Origin: Girardinichthys multiradiatus
Taxonomy: Eukaryota; Chordata; Actinopteri; Cyprinodontiformes; Goodeidae
DNA: 64,000 nt
Assembly (NCBI RefSeq): GCF_021462225.1
Contig: NC_061806.1
Span: forward strand, 23,580,144-23,644,143
Reading direction: 5' to 3'
Below are positions 43,754-56,740 of the stretch, in pieces. Numbering within the stretch: the first letter of the stretch is position 1; every line of letters begins with the position of its first letter. The notes under the pieces were generated by a model, which saw only the letters and a list, made by a program, of their open reading frames with translations, was not told where the DNA came from and searched no databases. The position numbers and the translations under genes are program-made.

Positions 43754-45507
43754 ATACTTCCACTCTGAACAGAGATTTAATAAGAAACAGTTTAGATGTA
43801 GGAAAACCTGTAAAAGACAAATTTTGACCTCAGACACTAAAAAGTAGCTGCAGTTTTTTTTTTTTACCTCCTTGGTTGTCCAGCTTACTGTGCATGGTCA
43901 CAAGATGTTCTCTTGTCTTTCCCATTTGGAAGAGTGGCTAAAACTCCTTCGTCATGTCATATTTAAGCCTGTGATTAACCTAAATATAGAAGTATGATAA
44001 AAAGAAAATTATTTAGTTACTTTTATTTATAATAATTTTTTAGGTTCCTGGTGTGACATCACAGGTTGTGTTAATTATTTTTTCAACCTAATAAATGTGC
44101 TCGAAGTAAAGCTTGGATTTTTCTAGATTTTCCATAAAAGATGAATTTATTATAAGACTTTTTACACATCATTTCACGTATGTCTAAGTAATTTAATTTA
44201 AAATCAAATTAAAAGCAAAGTTCTCATCCAGCAGAGAAGAAATGCTGAATATTAATGCGGCACAATCGCACAACAGTTTGTACCTGATGCTGCCTAACAG
44301 CTTGGGTTGTCTGACCCCTCAGTGCTGGAATGACATGCTGTCCTCAGTCTGAGATAATATTGATCTGGTAGCAAGTGGCAGTTGACTGAGCAGGGCTGGG
44401 GGGCAGCAGTAATGGGAGGGCCAGAGGGCATAAAGGGGCAGCGAAGCACCTGGTTCACCCAGCTGGTAGCGAGCCTCCTTAGGCGTCTGGAGAATGCTGG
44501 CTGACACTCACGCTGGGCCACACATGCATATATACGTATATACGCACACACTCCCATGGAGACAGATAACACAAAGAGCACGGAGAGAAATTTATATACT
44601 TTTTTTTCCGTCTTTCTCTATCTGGTTCTCAAGTCACTCACATACTCGAGGCCCTGTCCTGACTTGTGGCATCCGTGCTGTCAGGACGCAGGCCTCTATG
44701 TTGGATCCAATCAGCAGCATTGTCAGTCAGTGACACACACGTCCAAATACACACGCACTGGCGACTGCAACCTTCCGCCTTGGCACAGGGGAGCATGTTG
44801 TCCTTCCAGTCTGATTTCCTCCCCCTCTTCTCCCACGGCTGCCATCTCCGTTCCCTCTGCTCTGTCAGCTTTGCCCCTTCTTCTTGTCAGCAGCCATATG
44901 GCTACACCACCGCCCCTCTATGTCATCCCCTGGACTCCTTTTCCCATGTCTCATCCTCCTGTCGGACTCTCACTAATAGCTCTAAATGCACCCCTCTGCC
45001 TCAGGATCAGAAAACATGTATATAAAAGGAATCTCAAAGATTCAGTTCATTCAAGGTTTATTTTGAATATTTGTAGTGCACATTTTTATGTCAAGCTTTC
45101 ATATCTTTCGGTTTTTGGATTTTTGACCACTTTTTAAAGTATATCTACAAATGTTCGCCACTGGGCACAAGTTTTAAATATGGAACATACGTACATGCAT
45201 GGATGGATGGATTTTCCAGACTGCATAGAAACAGTTCTTATATAGCTAAAAAAAGACTTAGCATTACTGATATGAACTCTCAGAAAAGAAAGTTAAACAG
45301 GTAAAAGAAAGACAAATATTCCATTCTTTCTTGTTTTGGTAGGGGTTGGTCTCAGTAATTAATGACAGAAGTTAGTGTCAGAAGTGACAATTTTTAACGC
45401 ATTCTGCAGTGTTATAAGAGCAACTCACTAAAGACTGAAGCTGTGAAGATTATCCTGCACACCAAGAATTAATAGAGATGGAGGAAGTAAGAGGTTGAGA
45501 GAGGAGC
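43754..45507. other. Unassigned sequence
   Basis: A plus-strand frame at 44556-45137 (193 codons) is the longest here, but it looks non-genic (proline/serine-rich, no domain, AT-rich downstream half). No gene called. Confidence 0.4.
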
Positions 45508-45932
45508 TGTTATGATCCTTAGGTGTTAGGTTTTGGTTTGCATTCATGTATGTTTTTAGTATTTCCCTGTTGTTCATTATGTTCTATATTGTTTGAGTTT
45601 ATTCCTGTGTACTTTAGTTTGTTACCCTTGAGCTGGTTAGTGTTTCTTTTTATCTCTGTTCAGCTCCTGTGTTAATTATTCCCTCTCTCCCTCAGCTCCC
45701 TGCTTTCTCTCTTCTGAGATGTTTCACATATCTCCTGATTGTGTCACACTTGCATCCAAAGTCATTCCCCATATCTCCCATACTATATAACCTCTTTGAC
45801 CTTGTCCTGTGTTGGATCCTCCTGTAACACTCCCTGTCTGTTGTCCTCGTCCTGTTTTCTCTGTCCTAATAAATTATTATGTTCATCCAATGTCTACGCC
45901 TGGGCCCAACTCCAAACCCACACAGCCTGACA
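45508..45932 (+). mobile_element. Solo-LTR-like unit, 425 bp
   Basis: Starts TGTTATGATCCTTAGGTG and ends CACACAGCCTGACA, so it has the TG...CA boundaries of a long terminal repeat. A polyadenylation signal CCTAATAAATTATTATG lies about 60 bp before the end. Direct flanks (GGAGC and AGAAC) match poorly. The overall plan resembles the minus-strand unit at 55844-56735. No internal retroelement genes are next to it. Confidence 0.55.
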
Positions 45933-45988
45933 AGAACTGAATAAGCAAGAGCTTTGACTGCACTCTGACTTTTTACTTTTTATTTTAA

Positions 45989-46024
45989 TTCTTCTTCTTC
46001 TTCTTTGTCTTCTTCTTCTTCTTG
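45989..46024. repeat. (TTC)n microsatellite
   Basis: Imperfect CTT repeat with one TTTG interruption. Confidence 0.9.
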
Positions 46025-46429
46025 TTGTTTGTTGACGGTTGACAAACAATTTAATGCTGTATTACCCCCACCAATTGGTAAGCAGTGTGGATCACGATTC
46101 TGATATTTAATCCCAAAAAAAGTGAATAAACTGCCCTCCTCCTGCCTTACGTTTTCCATATTATCGCCTGATTACTCACACCTGCTTGCTATGCCTTTCT
46201 CCACACTTCCATCTGTATAGAAGCTCTCTGGTTCTCATTAATTACTGCAGGTTTCTTCTGTTGGACACCCGGATTTTGTGCTTCTCCGCATGTTCTGCCC
46301 TATTCACTGCCGGGGCTCTGCATCCTGTTTTCCTCGTGCCACACAATTTTGTAGTAACATGTAATAACATGACAACACTTCACTCTCTGACTGCAAGTTT
46401 AATGGTGTTTCTAGAAATAGAATCGGAGC

Positions 46430-47020
46430 CAGATCTTTAAGCAAAATGTTTTGGTCAGTATTTTTGCCTTATCCATATTTACATCCACTCTGATCAGTCC
46501 CTGCAGAAGATTATCATCCTCACAGTATGATGCCACCACTATCATGTTCCACAGTGGCGATGGTGGGGTGTGTTTTCGAAGTGTTAGTTTTCTACCATTC
46601 AAAGTATTTTGCAGGTAGGTCAAAAAGTTCTTTTTTTGTCTCATCTGACCAGAGCACCTTTTACGTGTCTGCTCGCTGTGTCCCCAAAATGGCTTGTGTC
46701 ATAGGCCAGAATCATTTATTATGGCCAGGTTTGTGAAGTGCAACAGTAATAGTTTGTTAGTTTATATTCTCCTAACTGAGCTGTTGATCTGTGTACCTCC
46801 AAAATTGGGGCTCTTGACTTGTTCTTTATTTAATGTCCTTCTTGTTATACTTTGATTGGCTGGCCTTTTGCCACATTCTTTGTTTTTGGGTGATTTGATT
46901 GAACAGTGAGTTGAACATGCCTTATTTCTATAAAATCCCTATAAAACATGACATTTGTGGTTGTATTGTGACAAATGTGAAAACATGTAAGGGGTATGTA
47001 CCTTTGTAACGCACTGCAGA
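46430..47020 (-). mobile_element. Tc1-like relict
   Basis: Minus-strand transposase blocks in decay: CACAGTATGATGCCACCACT (46520-46539, HGGGS block), AAAAAGTTCTTTTTTTGTCT, CATCTGACCAGAGCACCTTT (46640-46659, SDES region) and GTGTCCCCAAAATGGCTTG. The right terminus has ACATTTGTGGTTGTATTGTG and AAGGGGTATGTACCTTTGTA. No open frame. Same family as 16912. Confidence 0.75.
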
Positions 47021-48133
47021 TATTAATTCACATGTTCAATAATGCTTATTTGGTGAAGGTGTGCGGGTCATAAGCTTCCCTGATTTTTGTGCTCACAAAG
47101 ACATTAGCAGAGTGACAGAGGCGATGGCAGCAGAAGAAACTGCCGTTGCTGCTACTGCCGACAGACACATCCGCTGTCAAAACCGAGGCTGGAACAAATG
47201 TGATGGCTATAAGCTAATGTCAGAAGTTATGTGGAGCTGTCATCTGCTATTAAATAAGATTATTGCCACCGTCTGGTTTTTATGAAGGACGTAGCTGAAG
47301 GAAAGGATGTCGAGGAAATGTGTGCCAAGATTCATAAAGGAGCATTAAAGACAGCATTTAGAAATATTTCCTTGATAGTGCTCATATTATTTTTAAAAAG
47401 GTAAAAAAAATTACTTTTTAATGTATCCAAAATTTCATACAATCAAAATCCCTGAGTGATGAGGAAGTCTCATGCACCCCAACTGGTGATAGGCTGAAGT
47501 CAGCAGCACCTAAAGTTTAAACTACGCTGATCAACACTCATGGCTGAAAGCACTGTGCTCTTAATAACTGTCGCACTATATCAGAGTGAGACTGACTGAT
47601 TGCTCGTAATAAGATCCTCAAGTCCTAATGGCCTCCCAACCAGACCCAGGACTCAGCAGCGGGTTAAATGCCCTGCAGAAAAGAAGGAATCAGACTACAG
47701 AAGATTCAATGAGAAGGAGCAGAGAAACCACAAATTACTCTCAAAACTTTTTACAAGCTTGGAGAGGTATACCTAGATAGTTGTTGGCAATTATTCCACT
47801 TCTTTCCAAATCGCTCTAATTGACCCATATTTATAGATTTGTGGCACCTTACAGTAAAGCTAATCTTCTATTTAAATAATAATTGCAAAATTGATCAGAT
47901 GGCTGTTATGCTGAGATTTTCTTGTTGTTTTTTCTTCCAGATTTCACGTCATACTTAATGTTTGTGCATTTTGCATTCTAAACAGGGACTCCCTTAATAT
48001 TTTAAGTTGTTTAGATGCAAACCATTTAAATAGGATATTTTAATTATTTGTGGATCACTGCATCGTAAACATCTATAATTAAAACATAAGCTGCTTATAT
48101 CACACTCTGACTCATGATTTTATATTGAGTGTG
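47021..48133. other. Unassigned sequence
   Basis: No gene recognised. The 47060-47290 stretch is unique-looking with a 74-codon frame but no domain. Confidence 0.4.
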
Positions 48134-48448
48134 CATGTACTTGGAAAAGTATCTATACCACTTGAACCTTTTCACATTTTGTCACGTTACAACCACAAAC
48201 TTTAATATTTCTGATATTTTATGTAACACATTTTTTTTATTTTGTAAAGTTATTTAGGGGTATTAGAGTAAATAGGCTTTTTCCTCTGATGTCCATTAAT
48301 ATTTGGATATAGATTTGAAAAAGAATTTCACCTTCCAAATATGCAGTAAATTGTGTAGGTCTACCTCATAAAATCCAAATAAACATTTCTGTTCTTTTTG
48401 CTATAGCATGACAAAAAGTGAAAGAGATATGAACACTTTTCCATGTTG
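48134..48448. mobile_element. Tc1-like MITE with both termini
   Basis: Left ACTTGGAAAAGTATCTATAC and TTCACATTTTGTCACGTTAC; right GCATGACAAAAAGTGAAAGA and TATGAACACTTTTCCATG. The two ends are inverted repeats with almost all of the transposase gene deleted, giving a unit of about 315 bp. Confidence 0.7.
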
Positions 48449-49744
48449 AAAAACAGTTTTCTTTCACATTGCACATTACTGCAGAACATCTGAAATACAA
48501 AAATTCATCCAGCTTTCTGTCATTCTTGGAGGCTGGGTTTAAAAATACATTCAAAGTAAAATAGTTCATCAGAGGACCAGACTTTTTTTTTTTTCATTCA
48601 AGACTGGAATTTCCTATGAAGCTGGTTGAGACACTAATCCAGTTTTCAGTGGATTTTTATTGTGTCATGATAACTACAAAGTGGACCCCCTTTATAATGT
48701 AGGGTTTTAAAGAGTATGTACATATCCAGAGTTGTTTTAGTTCATCACAAACTTTTTAACTTTTGCTTCATCTCGGTGGTAACATGGTCGAATCTGTGGA
48801 TATGGATGAGATAATGTACTTTATTTTTACCATGACTGTGGTAATCATCTTAGGGGACTCATGTAGCGAGTATGTAATTTGTTTAGATAAAATATTCCAG
48901 TAACAACCTTAATCGATCCCACTATTCACTGGGCTAGGTATCAGAAGATCTAAGTAAATTTATTTAAGTTTATTTAAGAATAAACAGAGACTCACAGAAT
49001 AAAATTATGTTTAACATGCACACCATATATTTAAATGTTGTGCAAGAACCACCATGAATAAGTAATATAAAAAACACTGAATTCAATTGATTAAATATTT
49101 ACAGTGAAATACTGCAAGCAACCAAAAGACAATAAAATTACCTATTCTTTTTCTTGTGCAAATTATTAATTTACACTTCCTCAATTTTCAAAGGTTAAGG
49201 ATTTTATAGTTCAAAACAGTCCCTTCATAAGTGCATTTTTGAAAGGCAAAATTCAATAATTCTTGTTGATGCCTTTAAAGGATGGGTGAACCCAACAACA
49301 GGAGCACGTGGATTTAAAACTGTCCAAAACCAAGGGAAAAGGAGTTCAACTGGCGGCAGAAGCCTCCTACCAGCCCGAACAGAGCAAATGGATCCAACGA
49401 TTTCCACCAGACTAGGAATGACGGATCCCAATTGTTGTATGAGGCAGTTCTTTGTCCTAGGTTCAGGGCTCTTTTCTGTAACTCGCCATCTTTATAGAAC
49501 CTGACCAATTCCGTTTCGAAGCTAAATATAAAGGTCCTCCTGCTTCTCAGCGGCTTTGATATTCGGTCCCTGCAGCATTCCTTTTCAAACTTCTGGGTAG
49601 TCTCTCGGCATGTTTGCTGAACAGGTAATATAAGCTACTGATTAGCTCCTTATGGTCACATGTCTGTATGATGGTACTCTCGAGAATGGCTAATAACGCG
49701 AGAAAGGATGCATGAGTGCATACTAAAGGTGAAAGAGAAAATTG
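48449..49744. other. Unassigned sequence
   Basis: No gene recognised. T-run near 48584-48594. Confidence 0.4.
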
Positions 49745-49830
49745 TTTTTCCTACCCGGGTTACACTCACCCCAGTGGAGTTCCACAGGGTTCTGTTCTTC
49801 ACCCTGTTCTGCCTGTATTGATTTGCTTGT
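49745..49830 (+). mobile_element. LINE reverse transcriptase scrap
   Basis: The plus strand reads HPSGVPQGSVLHPVL at about 49767-49811, the motif B block of non-LTR reverse transcriptases (GVPQGSVLGP). The surrounding 30-40 codons are not readable. The sequence down to about 50160 (ending TTGAAATAAATAACC) may be its 3' remainder, but this is weak. Confidence 0.5.
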
Positions 49831-51059
49831 CTTGCATACCATATTTACATAATTCGGTGACATCACTTATAGGCTAATGACATTTGGCTGTCATAAAATT
49901 GTGAGTTTGAAGGGTCAAACTGCAGGTAATCAAAAGGGAGGTTCGGGGGCAAAGTTTATGTTTTAGATGGTTCCTTCCTTCCTGCCACACAATGATCTAA
50001 ATGAACAGGTGATAAACAGGCTTCTCCAGCTCTTGATGGCTTGCAGAGGAGATAATGGGTAATGTTGAGCATTGTATTTAACATTTTATTACTTTTATTT
50101 TAACTTGAATTGTTTTGTCTTGGTCTTATGTGAAGAACCTTGTGTAATCTTGAAATAAATAACCTTTTTAATGAAAGAAATCTAATTTCATAAATGTTGC
50201 TGATCTGTTCACTGACTTGAATAGAGGTTTTATAAACATCTTGTTTTCTGTTTTGTCAAGCAAGGCTCCAGACATGATGTTTCTCTATCCATCACCAGCT
50301 GTTGTCCACCAGTATCATGACCACATTCCAGTTCCAGCATATACATAAAAATGACAGTAAATCTGCTAAAGGTCTGAGGCACAAGCTTAATTACGTAAAC
50401 AGACAGCTTTATGTTTGCTGTCTAAATGGGTTTCTGAGGTTAAAGGGGCTTTAAATCTGAGAGACGGCCGCAGCAAAGTGAGGGACGGGCGTCAATCACA
50501 TCATTGTATGTAAATGACACACACATGCACTCAGTCCTGAGGGGCACAAACTTGAAAACCTGAAAGAGAAGCTGATTATTAATAATGGCAGATGGCTATT
50601 AAGAAAATATCGAAGCCACATACAACACAGAGACATACAAGTTGTACACTGTCATGTGCCAAATCAGATTTGATTTTTGTCCTCAGTTCCTTGATGCACA
50701 TGGGAGTTCATAATGCTGGCATCTACAGCGTGGTGCGGGGGCAGATGAGCTCCAAGCCACTGCTGTTTGTGCTGTGAAGGCTCCCGCCAAGACTGCCTCT
50801 GATGGCAATGGTAATGGGCCACATGGGTGTGACAAATAAACTTTGAAGTGACACAAACAACTGGTAAGACATAGCCACTGCAGATAATGTCATTATAGGT
50901 GATAGTACGGGTGTTAATTGAAGCCTTTCAAAAAGCACAAGACTTCCGAAACACAAGAGCAAAACTCAAAACCTAAAACAAGGCATGCAAAAGCAAAACA
51001 CTTTCTTATTTTCAGTACCTTCTTAGTGGCATTTCTAGAAGTTGAATGAGAAGATGCAG
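49831..51059. other. Unassigned sequence; possible terminal exon near 50688-50777
   Basis: At 50675-50688 a TTTGTCCTCAG acceptor-like site precedes a frame reading HMGVHNAGIYSVVRGQMSSK and ending in TGA at 50775-50777. It resembles no protein I know and no partner exon is visible. Confidence 0.25.
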
Positions 51060-51165
51060 GATTCACACTGGAAAGGTTTGCCAGTCCATCACAGGGCAAA
51101 AACAGAGACGCTGGAGACAAACAACCCCAGGCACACACATCCACAAATAAGGGCTATTTCAAATC
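51060..51165 (-). mobile_element. V-SINE-like fragment
   Basis: TTTGCCAGTCCATCACAGGG, then GACAAACAACCCCAGGCACA and AATAAGGGCTATTT, correspond in order to the central-to-tail part of the SINE at 17380-17727, same orientation. Boundaries are vague. Confidence 0.55.
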
Positions 51166-51790
51166 TTCTCTTAACATCAAACTTTAAACCAGCGATTCAA
51201 AAGTCCAATCCAGATCCAGACTAATGTCAAGTCAGTCCAAACCAAGTCCACACCTTAATTTTAGTACATAGACACCTGAGGCTAAACTGAGAACCACATA
51301 GGAGAGACTTGAGCACAGCACAGGATGCTGCTGCAACCAATGATCATTAATAATTGTTCAAAACAAATTGTTAAATTAACCAAGTAGGAAAAAAAGCTCT
51401 TCTTCTAAGGCTTGTCCACACACAAATTATGAGTTGGCTTGTCAACAAGAACAGAAAAGAGCATGTTAATATTAGCCCAACATCTTCCATTTGCAAAGAT
51501 CCTAGGCACAGTGAGATGTGAATTTATTGAGGACATTTTGTAGCAGCATGTAGAGTCAGAAAGTTATCGGAAACAAATGATAAAGCCCGCCAAGAGTTCG
51601 ATGTGGATGAGGGGAGTGGATACTTCTTTCAGGTTACTTTTACTCATGTTGTAAAATGTGGAATTCTGAAAGAAAATGTAAAAAGGAAAGAAACTATTTG
51701 TGTAAAAAAAGGCATTTAATTTGTTAATTTATAAAATTAATCCAGTTAATCAAGATTAAGTACAAATTATTTACAAAATTAAAGGCCTCG
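51166..51790. other. Unassigned sequence
   Basis: No gene or repeat recognised. Confidence 0.4.
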
Positions 51791-52153
51791 TTATGGTTTA
51801 CTGTCAAAATTATACATTTTTTTTATCATTAATGAACAGCAGTATTTATATTGTTTATGAGATATTATAAAATTTAGGATTTGGTCATCTGTAGTTGTTC
51901 TGGACATTTTTGGTTTCACACTGTTGGGAAGGGGGGATCTTGACGGGATCTTGCAGAGTTTACAGCTAACAACATTTGTGCCATATGAGCCTTTTGAGTA
52001 GGAGGTTGTTTTCTTTGAGGTGTTCCATGCTTGGCCAGTGCATTTGTAAACCCCAGGGTGATACGGTACATGTCGCTGATGAAATTTATGCCAGTTTATA
52101 ATATAATAAATGGGATTTCCACCTGGATGGGCTTTAGTATATTCCAACACCAT
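51791..52153 (-). CDS. Hypothetical 120-codon frame of unknown function
   Basis: An uninterrupted minus-strand frame from ATG 52153 to a stop at 51791, in AT-rich surroundings where chance frames are usually short. The start region reads MVLEYTKAHPGGNPIYYIIN, followed by a histidine-rich stretch (WHKFHQRHVPYHPGVYKCTG), a CKLC pair and a basic, serine-rich tail. I recognise no domain, signal peptide or membrane segment. It could be a chance frame, an exon fragment, or part of an unrecognised mobile element. No splice sites or promoter support it. Confidence 0.2.
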   Translation of the reverse strand: MVLEYTKAHPGGNPIYYIINWHKFHQRHVPYHPGVYKCTGQAWNTSKKTTSYSKGSYGTNVVSCKLCKIPSRSPLPNSVKPKMSRTTTDDQILNFIISHKQYKYCCSLMIKKMYNFDSKP

Positions 52154-55100
52154 TGTTTACCAGAAGAAGCACGGACATAATGTTTTAAACTGCTGCAGGA
52201 GCCGCAGCAATAATGCTATTGATGCAATGAACAATAAACATCCTAACAGAGCATTTGCATGATTTATTCAGTATTAGTCTGAATGTGTCCTGCTTTCTGC
52301 TGCTCTTGCAATGCCCACTTCTTCTAGGTCAGTGAATTATCTGGTTATGTGAAGAAAGTGCTTACTTTACAGTGCATAGCAATGATCTTCACCAACCTTC
52401 TCTAAAAACAGGATTTAACTAAAGCATAATATGTTTTAGTGGGACCTAGAAGACCAATGAAGACTTCTTATTAATAAACCTTAAGTGTAATTTTGTTTCA
52501 CACCAAACAGCATTATCATTAATTTGTAATAAATTGTGCATGACTTTACAAACTCAGCTTGTACACATTTGCATACAGCAAGCCTTGCTTTACAGCCTAC
52601 TACCCCTACCTACTCCAGCATAATGCACCTTAAGACTCATTAATATAAACAATAGCAATGCTTGCAAATTCAAGGTAGACACTTTTTCATTTAATTCAAA
52701 TGAACTAGAAAGTGCACCGAATGTTAAAGACATTATTAAGAATGATTAGGCCAAAGACAGCTGGACTGGTTGAGCTAAAATCTTTGAAGTGTAGTTGTTT
52801 GGTTTTCATACAAGGTGAAGAAGATTGCCACATATTTCTAGTGCTTGGGGCTGGCAATAGATTTTTCTATGCAGTCATCAGAAGAAAAGTGTTTCTATTT
52901 AAGCAAACTTTAATGTAAAGAGCTCCATCAAAGGAGTACTCTGAGGAAGGCCTTGGGCCTTTCTTTACATTTCACAATGCCAAGTGCTTTTTTTGTCCAA
53001 CCAAGGCGATCTAAGTGATGCAAGTCATCAGATCCCACATTTATAATGCATGAAATGTCAGTGATTTTGGGCCAGATACGGGTTTTTAAACAGTTGTTTG
53101 GAAAGTTGTATAAAAAACAAAGAAGTAGGAATATAACAATATGAACATGATTATTGTGTGCAAATTTATCACAGTGTCAGTATTATCATGGATTTGGAAA
53201 CATGTGTTGGAAAATATACAAAAAGTAGTGTTGAAGTTCTTGCAGAGTGCAGCCAGAAGCATTGATCAGTTTTCTTGCACTATATATTTGAAAACAATAT
53301 GAATTATTAGCATTATTCGGAGTAGTAGTTGTTGTACTAGATATCTATATTTTTCCTCTTTTCACATTTTAATTCTCTCACTATTGATGGGTTGATGTAA
53401 AGAATTTGACAGCTGTTCTTTATCTTCTTATGTCATGGACAAATTACAGTCTCCAACAGAAGTGGTTTTTGAAATGCTCACCATGCAGGGTGGCACAGCA
53501 TAGGGAGCAACACAAGCCAAAAAACATTTTGAAAGATGTCAGTTGCCGGCCTGTCCACCATGTAATTAGTTTGCTAAAATATAAATAAATTGTAAAGCAA
53601 AAAGTATTATTTAAAAGTTTCTACTATAAAATGTTTTAAACAAAACATTACTTGAATGCAAGTTCCAAATCATTTTTGGTAATCAACAAACAAAACATTC
53701 TCTAAAAAGAAGTGTCACCATAAAAACCCTAATGCTGTTGTATTGGGTCAATATTTACTGTGAAATGTAACATCAGCATGGATGCTTTTTGGGCTTTTCT
53801 TTTAGTTTTTCAAATTCCATTTTCTGCTTGTACAAGAAAATACACATAAATCTGTGATGTTTTTGGAAACAATTTATTATTATAAAAGTAGATTTTATAT
53901 TTGGTCAAATTGCTTGTTTTAGACCCAAAACGTAAAGTGTAGGTCGTGACATTTTTGTTTTTAGAATCAACTTAAGCTTATCTTGACTCGAGACTCGAGT
54001 CCAGAGTCTTGAGACTGACTTGCAGCTTGCCAAATATTGAATTGGTCCCATATCTGCCGAAAACCTCTGGCTAAAGGTTACCTTCCTTAGCATTAGCCGC
54101 TAAACTACTGGACTGGTGCTCTTTGGTGGCTGCATTATCCCTGCTTTACTTTCACTCTGTTTTCCGGGTGTCTATGTGTGACATGGCATTTGACCCAGAT
54201 TTTTCTTTATTCGTTACTTTTATCAAAGTAACCATTAAAACAGCGGAATGCTTCATCACCAGTAAGAAGCTAGTTGCTTAAAGAACATCTCAGATTCAGT
54301 CCTTCATCTTTTGTCATGGACCAGGTACTAGGAAGTACTTTCCCTACTGACAACTAATACTGATCTTGTACAAGGATATCAGACCTGGAAAGGAAAGGTA
54401 GCCGCTGAAAGCAAGAGATACAATGACAGTGAGAAGGAATAAATGTGTGTATCTGTGTGAGCTGCGTATAGTACATGTCTCTGCCTGTTTTCCTGTCTTG
54501 TCTGTAACAAGCGTCTGGCATGGCTGCATCAAGGCGTTGTCTACTCACTCCTGCGTGTCTGTGAACGTGTGCGAGCGAGGCAGAAATGAAAGGCAGGAGT
54601 CCCATCTGTTGTGGTGTAATGACTGTGCTATTTGGAGGCAGGAAAGGTTCGGCGCAGGAGCAGCTGGTACCTCGCCCGGTGACCTTTTAGCATTCCTCCT
54701 CTCACCATCTGACAGATGTGTCAACTCGATTATTTCAAAAGGGCCTCAATAAATACACAATTGTGAGAGAGAGAGAGTGCAGCAGCCACCTAGCCAAGTA
54801 GTGGACGCATCATTTGCACGGTTGTTGGCATAGGTGAGTGCGGATGCAATGTGAAATTTGCCTGGAAGGGCGTAAGCACACTCTAAATGCTCACAAATGC
54901 AAAGACTGACAGTAGCACATGCACATAACACAATCAAATACCTGAAATGAGCAAAGTAAATCATCACAGAGGTGAGCGGATGCCTCACCCCTGTTGTTGG
55001 CTTGCTGATTTCCTACTTCACTCACTTTCCCTGGCTGTCTTTCTTTTCCTTTCATGTGTTAAATAGTTGTTGAGCTGCTGCTATGAGACTTGGTAAAAGG

Positions 55101-55838
55101 GCTACAATAGGGGTGAATTGAATGCCATTGTGGCTCGGGTGCCCTTGGAGCACCACTATTAGCTGAGTATGAGCAGAGTAGGAGGGGTAGGAAGACGGGT
55201 GGGGGGCCTCAGGTGTTGCTGGGAGATCGCCAATGGACTCTCATTCCCTGGTGGAACCCACAGCGGATGGAGGGGAATAAGATTCTGTTGTGCATGCTGT
55301 CTTTGTGTACGCGTGTGTGTGTCTGATCAAGCTTGTATGCAGGGGCGGGGGGCTAATTGACTCACTGAGTGATTGGGGGACTGTGAGGAGGCGACCGCAA
55401 TCAGACCTGCCCTGATAGAGTTTGATGCTCCCTAAATAGTTTCAAATGGAGGAGCAGGTGCTTTTTTCCAAAGCAATCCCCACTGCCCAGGTGTAAGGAA
55501 AGGAAAGAGCATACAGTTGTGTGCGAGCGTGTCGGTACATGTACACAAATAAGAACATGTTCAGGTAGTTGTGTGGGTTTTGTGTCATTATGCAACTGTT
55601 TTTATTAGCTTAATAAGAGATGTAGAGTATATTACATTTGGTGCACCATGCATGCATTGCCTTAACATACTTGTATATTTATATTTTCAATCTCAAATGG
55701 AATTTTGAAGTATCAAAACAGTTTCAGCTTCACACAGAAAAACAACAGTAAAGATAAACCAAAAAATCTGATTCTTGTGGATCAATTTCCAAATTCTGTA
55801 AACCTTTGATCTGCAGATATAAATTTTAATCCTTTTTG
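52154..55838. other. Unassigned sequence with candidate conserved noncoding patches
   Basis: No coding exon was recognised in 3.7 kb. Patches near 52240-52340 and 52490-52660 carry octamer-like GCATTTGCATGATT and homeodomain ATTAATTTG words. 54500-54740 is CpG-bearing and unique-looking. A GAGAGAGAGAG run lies near 54764-54777. None shows a gene. Confidence 0.35.
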
Positions 55839-55843
55839 ATTTC

Positions 55844-56735
55844 TGTCACGGTGGGGTTTGAGGGTGGACTGAAGCGCAGACAAGAGCTCGGGAAGAGCAT
55901 TCTGATAGATCCAGAGCTTTATTCAAAGATTTACAAAAACGTAACAAACACTGCAGGTACTGACCAGAGTCGAGATCCAAACACTTACAAAACCGACTCT
56001 GCAGGAACATGGAAGCTCATGGCATGGACGAGGGTAGAGGAGTTGTAACGAAGGAACCAGCAAAGAACAATGAAACAAAACCAACTAATGTACTGATGGA
56101 GAACAAAGGCAGGTAATCAAAAGAACTGAGAACAGGTGAGACAAGGAAGCAGGGAGGCAGAGGGAGCAGGTGAACCTAATAACAAGACTAACACATGGCA
56201 AAGGAACTAAATAACAAATAAAGAGACGTACACACCAATCAAACCTATGGACAAAATAAATAATCAAATAAAGCATAAGAAACTAGAATAACCGTGAACT
56301 AAAGTAAACTGAGAAACTGAAGGGTAACACAACAACCTAAGAACTTAGCAAAATAGAAACCATAAAGAAACCCTGACTATAAAAGTTAACAAACCTAAAC
56401 CAACACTGATAGCACAAAGTGAGAATGAAGCGGAGGAAAAGGAGGACTAGAATAAAAGTAAACAATAACTAAGCTAACTGGAGGAGACTGGAGAATAAAG
56501 ATGAACTGGAGGAAAAAACTAAGGACTGGAGAATGAAGGGAACTAAAACCGAGTAATAATCAACTAAAAGAGGAAAACTAATGACGAGAGTAGAACACAC
56601 TGGGAGGCAGAAGAAAACCAGAACTGTAGGAGAAACAGAAAACAATGAACCATGAATACAAAACCATAAACAAGAAACCTCTAGCTAACAGTAAACAAAA
56701 CCAAAAACAAAGTCCAAAATGTCCAAACCCTGACA
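55844..56735 (-). mobile_element. Solo-LTR-like unit, 892 bp, with 5-bp TSD
   Basis: Plus-strand ends are TGTCACGGTGGGGTTTGAGG and GTCCAAACCCTGACA, so the unit is bounded by TGT...ACA. ATTTC lies directly on both sides (55839-55843 and 56736-56740), a 5-bp duplication as made by many LTR retrotransposons. On the minus strand a polyadenylation signal in TTTGAATAAAGCTCTGGATC sits about 80 bp before the end, so the element is in minus orientation. The plus strand is conspicuously poor in T over about 600 bp. No internal gag or pol region adjoins it. An alternative is a DNA element with weak inverted ends. Confidence 0.65.
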
Positions 56736-56740
56736 ATTTC

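Noticed and set aside
44556..45137. 193-codon plus-strand frame
   Set aside because: No domain, unusual serine/proline composition, no splice sites or conserved motif; likely chance.
50688..50777. Terminal exon ending MSSKPLLFVL
   Set aside because: Acceptor-like site and stop are present but there is no partner exon or recognisable family; kept only as a remark in the gap entry.
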